This document shows positions 18,109 to 24,657 of a DNA stretch of 64,000 bases, one piece after another. How positions within the stretch are numbered: the first letter of the stretch is position 1; each line of letters starts with the position of its first letter. The DNA is taken from NCBI RefSeq assembly GCF_036503815.1, contig NZ_AP027764.1, forward strand, positions 4,774,001 to 4,838,000. Reading direction: 5' to 3'. Source of the DNA: Escherichia coli (lineage in GTDB: Bacteria > Pseudomonadota > Gammaproteobacteria > Enterobacterales > Enterobacteriaceae). The notes below the pieces were generated by a model. It searched no databases, was not told the DNA's origin, and saw only the letters and a program-made list of their open reading frames with translations. The position numbers were made by a program, and so were the translations under genes.

Positions 18109-18801
18109 ATGAAAAAGATTAATGCAATAATTTTATTATCTTCTCTGACCTCTGCATCGGTATTCGCTGGCGCATATGTTGAAAACAGGGAGGCATATAA
18201 TCTCGCCTCCGATCAGGCAGAAATTATGCTACGTGTAGGTTATAACTTCGATATGGGCGCGGGTATCATGTTAACCAATACCTATAATTTTCAGAGAGAA
18301 GATGAACTCAAACATGGCTATAATGAAATTGAAGGTTGGTATCCTTTATTTAAACCTACCGATAAGTTAACCATCCAGCCCGGTGGCTTAATTAATGACA
18401 AGAGTATCGGTTCTGGTGGTGCTGTTTATCTGGATGTTAACTACAAATTTAGTCCGTGGTTTAACCTGACGGTGCGTAATCGCTATAACCATAATAATTA
18501 CAGCTCTACAGATTTGAACGGGGAACTGGATAATAATGACACCTATGAAATTGGTACCTACTGGAATTTTAAAATCACCGATAAATTCTCCTATACATTT
18601 GAGCCACATTATTTTATGCGCGTAAATGACTTTAATAGCAGCAATGGAAAAGATCATCATTGGGAAATCACTAATACCTTCCGTTACCGTATTAATGAAC
18701 ACTGGCTGCCTTATTTCGAATTACGCTGGTTAGACCGCAACGTCGAGCCGTACCACCGCGAGCAAAACCAGATTCGTATCGGAACGAAGTATTTCTTCTG
18801 A
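18109..18801 (+). CDS. ompL: OmpL, KdgM-family outer membrane porin
   Basis: A 230-residue outer membrane beta-barrel of the oligogalacturonate-type (KdgM) porin family. A signal peptide is evident (MKKINAIILLSSLTSASVFA, cleaved before GAYVENRE). The rest alternates polar and aromatic residues as in a twelve-strand barrel, ending RIGTKYFF with the C-terminal Phe required for barrel assembly. Its place at the end of the sulfoquinovose genes suggests it admits sulfoquinovosyl glycerol into the periplasm. That substrate is inferred from context. Confidence 0.92.
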   Translation: MKKINAIILLSSLTSASVFAGAYVENREAYNLASDQAEIMLRVGYNFDMGAGIMLTNTYNFQREDELKHGYNEIEGWYPLFKPTDKLTIQPGGLINDKSIGSGGAVYLDVNYKFSPWFNLTVRNRYNHNNYSSTDLNGELDNNDTYEIGTYWNFKITDKFSYTFEPHYFMRVNDFNSSNGKDHHWEITNTFRYRINEHWLPYFELRWLDRNVEPYHREQNQIRIGTKYFF

Positions 18802-18810
18802 TGTGAAAAT

Positions 18811-18880
18811 GTAAAAATCCGCTTAGCATGAACTGTCCAACTTTAGGGGGGGCAGTCCAAAAATTTGAGCGGCTTTTTAC
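18811..18880 (+). terminator. Probable ompL terminator with an insertion in its loop
   Basis: GTAAAAATCCGCT at 18811-18823 pairs with AGCGGCTTTTTAC at 18868-18880 (12 of 13 bases), ending in a T-run. The pairing is interrupted by a 44-base loop, far longer than normal for a terminator. The loop contains an IS-end-like inverted pair listed separately. Confidence 0.45.
18829..18859. repeat. Possible IS3/IS150-type end pair or small palindromic scar
   Basis: TGAACTGTCCA at 18829-18839 faces GGGGGGCAGTCCA at 18847-18859. The TGAACTG...GTTGGACAGT pattern recalls terminal repeats of IS3-family elements, here placed back to back with almost nothing between. It sits at the boundary where the gene content departs from K-12, so it may be the scar of the exchange. 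I could not compare it with an IS collection. Confidence 0.3.
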
Positions 18881-19017
18881 CCAAACATTCACAATATAAA
18901 TAACTTCACATAATTATATAATTGTACTGATTATAAAATATTCCTCATCCTCTCTATCAAAGCCATTGACTACCCGGTAAGATCTTTTCCACTGCAACAC
19001 CCACAAGGAATGAGAAA

Positions 19018-19878
19018 ATGGAAAAGAAATTTTTTATGGATTGGGATTGGGATGAGGATGATGAAACCCAGCAAGAAGAATTTATCAATAATATTTTAGC
19101 CGATGAAGACCTGCCCAACATTCGCTCTCTGATTATTGGCAGTTGGGGTGAATGCTGGGATGAGGGAAGTAGCCAACCGATAATCGACATGTTTGCTGAA
19201 CATGCGGAACGCTTTGCTCATCTTGAGTCCCTGTTTATCGGCGATATGGAAAGCGAAGAGTGTGAGATTTCATGGATCCAACAAGGCGATTATTCCCGTC
19301 TGTATGCTGCGCTGCCGAACCTGAAAAAGTTGACGATTAAAGGTACTCAGGGCCTGGAACTGGGAGAAATCGCTCACGACAAACTGGAGCATTTGGAAAT
19401 CATCTCTGGCGGTACGCCATGTGGCGTGTTCGCGTCATTGCAAAACTCTCAGCTGCCTGCGTTAAAAACACTTATCGTTTATATTGGCGTTGAGGATTAT
19501 GGTTTTGATGCATCGATGGATATCGTGATGAATCTGGCGTCGAAATCTCTCTTCCCGAGCCTGACACATCTTGGCCTGGTTAACAGTAAAGCACAGAACG
19601 AAATCGCCCGCCGCGTACTGGAGAGCGATATTCTTCCACAACTGGAAGTGCTGGAACTCTCTTGGGGTACACTCACCGACGAAGGTGCAGAGCATCTTCT
19701 CAAACATGCCGATCGCCTTAGCCATCTGAAACTGCTGGATTTGCAGCATCATTACCTGACAGAAAAAATGCAGGAAAAATTGCAGAAAACGCTACCGATC
19801 GAAGTGGATGCCTCATACAGAAATAAACCGCGTACTTATAGTGATAGAGTTTATATGACTCCCATGTTTACCGAATAA
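19018..19878 (+). CDS. STM4015-family leucine-rich-repeat protein, first gene of the rSAM operon
   Basis: A 286-residue cytoplasmic protein without signal peptide, matching the uncharacterised Salmonella STM4015 family as I remember it. An acidic, tryptophan-rich start (MDWDWDEDDETQQEEF) leads into at least seven leucine-rich repeats: LPNIRSLIIGSW, FAHLESLFIGDM, LPNLKKLTIKGT, HDKLEHLEIISG, LPALKTLIVYIG, FPSLTHLGLVNS and LPQLEVLELSWG. After the repeats a polar tail (residues 264-286) holds three tyrosines, at 267, 274 and 279, and ends FTE. ATG 19018 follows AAGGAA by seven bases. It lies 60 bases before the enzyme genes, with a strong hairpin between. It may be the substrate or scaffold of the following enzymes; no function is established. 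Confidence 0.8.
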   Translation: MEKKFFMDWDWDEDDETQQEEFINNILADEDLPNIRSLIIGSWGECWDEGSSQPIIDMFAEHAERFAHLESLFIGDMESEECEISWIQQGDYSRLYAALPNLKKLTIKGTQGLELGEIAHDKLEHLEIISGGTPCGVFASLQNSQLPALKTLIVYIGVEDYGFDASMDIVMNLASKSLFPSLTHLGLVNSKAQNEIARRVLESDILPQLEVLELSWGTLTDEGAEHLLKHADRLSHLKLLDLQHHYLTEKMQEKLQKTLPIEVDASYRNKPRTYSDRVYMTPMFTE

Positions 19879-19887
19879 ACTGCCTAT

Positions 19888-19913
19888 AACAGGAGATGGT
19901 AACATCTCCTGTT
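19888..19913 (+). terminator. Intra-operon hairpin after the LRR gene
   Basis: A perfect eleven-base stem, AACAGGAGATG with CATCTCCTGTT, closes on a GTAA tetraloop nine bases past the LRR stop and is followed by ATTTATC. The short U-content suggests partial termination or 3'-end stabilisation, which would give more LRR mRNA than enzyme mRNA. Confidence 0.65.
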
Positions 19914-19938
19914 ATTTATCACAGAAAAGGAATTCTTC

Positions 19939-20925
19939 GTGATTACGTTAATTGGTCATCCTGAAAGCAAACGCACATTTTATTTTTGCCAGGCAGCGTC
20001 ACGCTTACAGGAACCTATCAACGTGGTAAGCTATGATCAAGCGCTTACCCTGCCCTTAAATAAAGGCATGGTAAAAATTGATCCCCCCTTACATCAGGAA
20101 ACAGATATTCGCTTAATTAATACAGTTAGCCAAAACTATATTAGTTTTTTACAAAAAATGGCTACCAGAAGGGAAATCCATTTTATTAACTCACCAAAAG
20201 GTATTATTCATCTTCTGGATAAACGCCATTGTAAACACCGATTAATCGAGCACGCGATCCCGACACCGCCAATATTAGCGGATGATGTCCGTAGCAACGA
20301 TCAACTGATCGCCTGTATGCGCAACGAGAAGGTTTATCGCGTGTTTATTAAGCCGAATTTCGGATCAGGGGCCGCTGGGGTGCTGGCATTGAGTTTACAT
20401 CCCGGCGATAACCGTCAGGTGCTTTATTGCGCCATCCAGGTTGCAGGTAACAGGCTGGTGAACAGTAAACACATTATCCGCTATGAAAACAGCGATGATA
20501 TTACGTTGATTGTGAATACTATTTTGCAACAAGACAATATTATCGAACGCTGGCTGGCAAAAGCCAGGGTGGGCAATAAAAACTACGATTTACGCATAGT
20601 GTACGTTAATGGCGAAATCGTCTGGCGGGTTGTCAGAACATCATCACAGCCGATCACCAATTTGCATTTACAAAATGAAGCTATCCGTTTTGCCGATCTT
20701 AATTTATCCGCAGAAAAAGTAGCTGAAATTGATACGCTTTGTCTCAACGCCATGAACCTCTATCCGGACGTACACATTGCCGGGCTTGACGTATTACTCA
20801 CGCAAAATTTAACACCCTATATTATCGAAATTAACGGCCAGGGCGATCTTATTTATCAGGACACCTGCGAAAAAAACAAAATTTATCAACGCCAGATTCA
20901 GGTAATGAGAGAACATCATGTATAA
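19939..20925 (+). CDS. STM4014-family ATP-grasp protein (RimK-like)
   Basis: A 328-residue ATP-grasp protein. Enzymes of this fold join a carboxylate to an amine or thiol through an acyl-phosphate. Visible elements are FIKPNFGSGAAGVLAL (residues 136-151, ATP-binding lysine 138 and glycine loop), NYDLRIVYVNGEIVWRVVR (about 215-233) and HIAGLDVLL...YIIEINGQGD (279-303), with metal-binding Asp284, Glu297 and Asn299. The pattern is that of RimK-like ligases that modify peptides. The start is GTG at 19939, eight bases after AAAGGA. The stop overlaps the next gene by eight bases. The substrate is unknown; the adjacent LRR protein is one possibility. Confidence 0.8.
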   Translation: MITLIGHPESKRTFYFCQAASRLQEPINVVSYDQALTLPLNKGMVKIDPPLHQETDIRLINTVSQNYISFLQKMATRREIHFINSPKGIIHLLDKRHCKHRLIEHAIPTPPILADDVRSNDQLIACMRNEKVYRVFIKPNFGSGAAGVLALSLHPGDNRQVLYCAIQVAGNRLVNSKHIIRYENSDDITLIVNTILQQDNIIERWLAKARVGNKNYDLRIVYVNGEIVWRVVRTSSQPITNLHLQNEAIRFADLNLSAEKVAEIDTLCLNAMNLYPDVHIAGLDVLLTQNLTPYIIEINGQGDLIYQDTCEKNKIYQRQIQVMREHHV

Positions 20926-21790
20926 CGTAACAGACGAAGTACCGGAAAATACCCGCACGGCAATCCATTCCTGCGATGGCGAAATCAATCTGAATGATTT
21001 AATTGCCAGGGAAGCCAATATCCTGTTTGTGGTGCTTGATTCCCTGCGTTTTGATATTGCGTTTCAGGAACAAGAGGCGGGAAATACACCAAATATTAAC
21101 CGCTATGGTCGCTGGATAAAGTGTGAAGCCGCTGGCAATTTTACCTGGCCTTCGCATCATTCGATGTTCTCTGGTTTTATGCCTAAGCCGCTGGAAGCTG
21201 CACCTGGTCATTCAATGCTCTTTTTCCCGAAAGATATTGGTTTAGGTCGTTTAGGGCCAAAAAATGCGTTCGCGTTCAGCGAAGAGACGTGGATTAAAGG
21301 GCTGGAAAACAAAGGTTACCGCACTATCTGCGTGGGTGGCGTCTCCTTTTTTAATAACCGCTCAGGGATGGGAAAAGTGTTCCCGGCGATGTTTAAAGAG
21401 AGTTACTGGTATCCTAATTTCTCCTGCACGGTGAAAGAGAGCATGGATAATCAGCTCACCTTAATTAACAAAAAGGTGAACGCTGAACAGCCGCTGATGA
21501 TGTATATCAATATCGACACCATTCATTATCCGAATCATTTTTATATTGAAAATGCCAAACCTGGCGATACGGTAGAAACTCACGCCGCTGCCCTGCATTA
21601 TATTGATGCCAGAATCGAAAAACTTTTCGATATCTTTCGGCAAACCGGGCGGGAGACGTTAGTTATTCTCTGTTCCGATCATGGCACCTGCTACGGGGAA
21701 GACGGTAAATATTTCCACAGTTTTAACCATCCGATTGTGAATACCGTACCCTATTTTCACTTTGTGTTAGACGGCAAAGACCATGAATAA
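20918..21790 (+). CDS. STM4013-family hydrolase, alkaline phosphatase superfamily
   Basis: A 290-residue member of the sulfatase/phosphodiesterase branch of the alkaline phosphatase superfamily, without signal peptide. Metal-binding Asp41 lies in VVLDSLRFD. The nucleophile position is Thr76 in NFTWPSHHSMFSG. Further ligands are the histidines in DTIHYPNHF (residues 200-208), Asp254-His255 in CSDHG and histidines 267 and 271. Because the nucleophile is Thr and not the Cys or Ser that is converted to formylglycine, it should be a phosphoryl-transfer or hydrolase enzyme rather than a true sulfatase. It overlaps both neighbours by eight bases, so the four enzyme genes are coupled. Confidence 0.8.
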   Translation: MYNVTDEVPENTRTAIHSCDGEINLNDLIAREANILFVVLDSLRFDIAFQEQEAGNTPNINRYGRWIKCEAAGNFTWPSHHSMFSGFMPKPLEAAPGHSMLFFPKDIGLGRLGPKNAFAFSEETWIKGLENKGYRTICVGGVSFFNNRSGMGKVFPAMFKESYWYPNFSCTVKESMDNQLTLINKKVNAEQPLMMYINIDTIHYPNHFYIENAKPGDTVETHAAALHYIDARIEKLFDIFRQTGRETLVILCSDHGTCYGEDGKYFHSFNHPIVNTVPYFHFVLDGKDHE

Positions 21791-23021
21791 TGAATCGATT
21801 TATCAGCAATATATGTACAGTTACCCGCATAAGACCGCTTATCGGGAATTAAACAATATTGCTTTTGCGGATGTGAAATCGCGTATTTACGAGCATAAAA
21901 CACATCTCTATATTCATATGCCTTTTTGCCAGAGCCGCTGCGGGTTTTGTAATCTCTTTACCTGCACGGGGGCAGACAATGCCTTTATCGACAACTACAT
22001 AGAAGCAATTATTATCCAGGCCCGGCAAATGCAACTTGCGCCTGTAGACTGGGCCAGTTTTACCATTGGCGGCGGTACGCCACTACTGCTTAATACCGGG
22101 CAACTGTCACGGTTGTTTTGCGGGGTGTTTGATGAATTACAGGTCGATACGCAGATTTTTAAGGCAATTGAAACATCGCCTTCCGATACCACCGCCGAAA
22201 AGGTCGCGTTATTGCGCCAGCTTGCGGTAAGCCGCGTCAGTATTGGTGTTCAGAGTTTTAACGATCTGGAACTTGCCACATTACACCGCCGCCATAGCGC
22301 GGTAAATGCCCATCGGGCGCTGGGGCTACTGCGCAGGGGTAATTTCCCGATAATCAATATTGATATTATTTACGGTATTCCTGGTCAAACAGCCGCAAGT
22401 TTAATGGCGTCGCTTAATCAGGCATTAGATTATCAGCCTGACGAACTTTTTTTGTACCCGCTGTATAACATGCCGCGCCAGCCGGATATGTATAGCCTCT
22501 ATATTGAAGCCCGCGATCGCTTATTGCATGAAGGTTATACGCAAACGTCAATGCGCCGTTTTGTGCGGGTAAATAATGATTCGGCGGCTGAAAGTTGTGG
22601 CTTTGAAAATTCGCTGGCGCTTGGCGCGGGCGGGCGCAGTTATCTTGGCAATTTACATTACTGCACGCCGTGGTCGCAAAACCAGCCCGCATCGCGGCAA
22701 ATTGTCACGGATTTTATCGCCCGACCAGATAAGACCCAAATTAACCACGGCTATGTACTTTCACAAGCAGAAATGAAGCGGCGTTTTATTATCAAGAATC
22801 TCTTTTTCTATAAGGGGCTTTCGTTACGGGATTATCAGCATCAGTTCTTCTCTGAGGTATTAAGCGATTTTCCCCTGCTGGGAGATTTCATCAAACAAGA
22901 TTACTGCCACCAGCAGGATAATCGTATTCTGCTCACCGCGCAGGGTTTAGCGCTTTCGGACCAGCTTGGCCCGCTGTTTATCTCCCCGGAAGTTCGCAGG
23001 CTGGAGACGCATAAACGATGA
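21783..23021 (+). CDS. STM4012-family radical SAM protein, HemN/HemW-like
   Basis: A 412-residue radical SAM protein. The iron-sulfur motif is CQSRCGFC (Cys49, Cys53, Cys56) in HMPFCQSRCGFCNLFTCTG, followed by the SAM-binding FTIGGGTPLLL and SVQSFNDLELATLHRRHSA, as in coproporphyrinogen oxidase-like enzymes. The C-terminal part (about residues 320-400) resembles the HemN accessory domain. It is not hemN, which is intact elsewhere in the window. HemW-like proteins include haem chaperones and methyltransferases, so the reaction cannot be read from the sequence. It overlaps its neighbours by eight and four bases. Confidence 0.82.
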   Translation: MNNESIYQQYMYSYPHKTAYRELNNIAFADVKSRIYEHKTHLYIHMPFCQSRCGFCNLFTCTGADNAFIDNYIEAIIIQARQMQLAPVDWASFTIGGGTPLLLNTGQLSRLFCGVFDELQVDTQIFKAIETSPSDTTAEKVALLRQLAVSRVSIGVQSFNDLELATLHRRHSAVNAHRALGLLRRGNFPIINIDIIYGIPGQTAASLMASLNQALDYQPDELFLYPLYNMPRQPDMYSLYIEARDRLLHEGYTQTSMRRFVRVNNDSAAESCGFENSLALGAGGRSYLGNLHYCTPWSQNQPASRQIVTDFIARPDKTQINHGYVLSQAEMKRRFIIKNLFFYKGLSLRDYQHQFFSEVLSDFPLLGDFIKQDYCHQQDNRILLTAQGLALSDQLGPLFISPEVRRLETHKR

Positions 23022-23875
23022 CGCTCAAGCAGATCCAGACGCTGATTTATCGCGGCGAGATAAAGTCGTGTAATTATCGCTGTGGTTATTGCCCTTTTCA
23101 TAAACAAGACCGCAATGATAAACAGCAGGATGAAGCGGCATTATGGCGCATGGTTGAACATTTACCGGCGCTGGGTTCACCATTAAATGTATTTATTACG
23201 CCCTACGGCGAAGCATTGCGTTATCGTTATTATATGGCGGCGATGGTGGAAATCAGCCGCTATTCCCATGTGCAGGCGGTGGGTATTCAGACCAACGCCT
23301 CGTTTAATTTATCCTCGTTGATAGCGACTATTCAGGATAATCAGGGGGATCTGGCAAAGCTGCGGCTATGGTGTTCGTTTCATCCTTCCCAGGTTAGTAA
23401 AGAAGTTTTCCTTAAACAAATACTGGCAATTAAGGACGCGGGGATTACTTGTTCTGTGGGGGCCGTTGCCAGCGTAGACAACTACGACACATTCCAGTGG
23501 TTACGCGCGCATCTTCCTGCCGATATCTATTTCTGGCTAAACGCCAATGAGCGCGATAAAAGGCCCACCAGCGACGAAAGAAATAGCCAGTTTCAGTTGC
23601 TGGACCCGCTTTATCATCTGGAAACCAGCCTCTGGCCTGCGAATGTCGAGTTTTGTATCGGCGGCAAAAAGAGCGTGTTTATGAATGCTGATGGCGATCT
23701 CTTCGCCTGTAATATCAGCAAAATTAAAATCGGCAATTTATATCAGCAGCAACTTTCATCTCCAGCCTGTATGGCCCGGCAGTGCCACTGTTATCTGGCT
23801 TATCATCTGCGTCAGGATATTCCGGCCCTCTCACAATTTGATGCTGAACGCTGCTTTCGGATCTTCTCGTTATGA
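23018..23875 (+). CDS. STM4011-family radical SAM protein with extra C-terminal cysteines
   Basis: A 285-residue radical SAM protein with CNYRCGYC (Cys18, Cys22, Cys25) close to the N-terminus. After the barrel, cysteines at 213, 231, 251, 256, 258 and 279 have the spacing expected of a SPASM/twitch-like region that holds auxiliary iron-sulfur clusters, including ACNISKIKIGNLY. That arrangement is common in radical SAM enzymes that modify peptides or proteins. It starts within the STM4012-like stop (ATGA) and ends within the start of the HAD gene. With two radical SAM proteins in one operon, this one is the likelier catalyst on a peptide substrate; that is inference. Confidence 0.82.
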   Translation: MTLKQIQTLIYRGEIKSCNYRCGYCPFHKQDRNDKQQDEAALWRMVEHLPALGSPLNVFITPYGEALRYRYYMAAMVEISRYSHVQAVGIQTNASFNLSSLIATIQDNQGDLAKLRLWCSFHPSQVSKEVFLKQILAIKDAGITCSVGAVASVDNYDTFQWLRAHLPADIYFWLNANERDKRPTSDERNSQFQLLDPLYHLETSLWPANVEFCIGGKKSVFMNADGDLFACNISKIKIGNLYQQQLSSPACMARQCHCYLAYHLRQDIPALSQFDAERCFRIFSL

Positions 23876-24567
23876 TCTGCCGGTTAATCGCGCTCGATTT
23901 AGACGGCACATTGCTGAACAGCAAGAAAATGATTTCCCCTGCGTCTGTTTCGGCACTGCAAAGCGCGCAACAGGCAGGTGTGAAGATTATCCTCGCCACC
24001 GGACGTTCGCACAGCGAAGCCCTGCCTTATTATCAGCAATTGCAGTTAACCGAGCCGATGATTTGCTGTAACGGCAGTTATCTTTATCATCCACGACAGC
24101 GGCAAATATTGCGTCCGCTGCCGCTGGATACCCAAAAGGTGGAACAGCTACGACGCTGGTTTTCACAACAAATATTGCAGCCAAATATTTATACGTACAA
24201 TGATTTTGTTTTGCAGATTAGCCTGGTGCACCGCAAGGCTTCGTTATTGCGCCAGACAGAGGAATTTGCCCGGCAAGAATTATCGCTGGCCTGTAGCTGG
24301 TCCTGGCATCATCAACTGGATATTACTCAGGCGGGGTGCGATAAAGGCAAAAGTCTGCTCTGGTATGCCCAGCAGCAAAATATCGCGCTGGATGAAATTA
24401 TTGCCTTTGGCGACAACGATAATGATGCGGGAATGTTGCAGATGGTTGGGAAAGGTATTGCGATGGGCAATGGCAGCGTTCTGGCAAAAGCCTGCGCTGA
24501 CTGCGTTATCGGTCACAACAACACAGATGCTATTGCGGATTTTCTTGATGCACAGGGTTTCAGATGA
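23872..24567 (+). CDS. Cof-type HAD-IIB phosphatase, last gene of the rSAM operon
   Basis: A 231-residue HAD hydrolase of the Cof (type IIB) group. Motif I is DLDGT (Asp9, Asp11), motif II ATGRS (Thr43), the lysine motif CDKGKSL (near 158-160) and motif IV FGDNDNDAGML (Asp181, Asp185). It is shorter than the usual 265-275 residues, with a compact cap, so the substrate may differ from other Cof proteins. The ATGA overlap with the preceding gene places it in the operon. It could remove phosphate from a small-molecule intermediate, or be a general phosphatase carried along. Confidence 0.82.
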   Translation: MICRLIALDLDGTLLNSKKMISPASVSALQSAQQAGVKIILATGRSHSEALPYYQQLQLTEPMICCNGSYLYHPRQRQILRPLPLDTQKVEQLRRWFSQQILQPNIYTYNDFVLQISLVHRKASLLRQTEEFARQELSLACSWSWHHQLDITQAGCDKGKSLLWYAQQQNIALDEIIAFGDNDNDAGMLQMVGKGIAMGNGSVLAKACADCVIGHNNTDAIADFLDAQGFR

Positions 24568-24568
24568 C

Positions 24569-24605
24569 GCCTGATGCGATGCTTGCGCATCTTATCAGGC
24601 CTACA
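24569..24605. repeat. REP element after the rSAM operon
   Basis: GCCTGATGCG...CTTATCAGGC forms a repetitive extragenic palindrome directly after the HAD stop. Such elements protect upstream mRNA from 3' exonucleases and bind gyrase or IHF. Confidence 0.8.
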
Positions 24606-24610
24606 AAAGC

Positions 24611-24640
24611 AAAAAACCTGCCATCGCTGGCAGGTTTTTT
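24611..24640. terminator. Bidirectional terminator between the rSAM operon and typA
   Basis: AAAAAACCTGCCA pairs with TGGCAGGTTTTTT over a TCGC loop. It has a T-run in both directions and so can end both the plus-strand operon and the minus-strand typA transcript. Confidence 0.9.
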
Positions 24641-24657
24641 ATGACTAAAAAACGAAA

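Noticed and set aside
21783..23021. A second hemN/hemW gene for haem synthesis
   Set aside because: Only the radical SAM core and part of the accessory domain resemble HemN; the gene is embedded in an unrelated operon and hemN itself is intact at 31359-32732.
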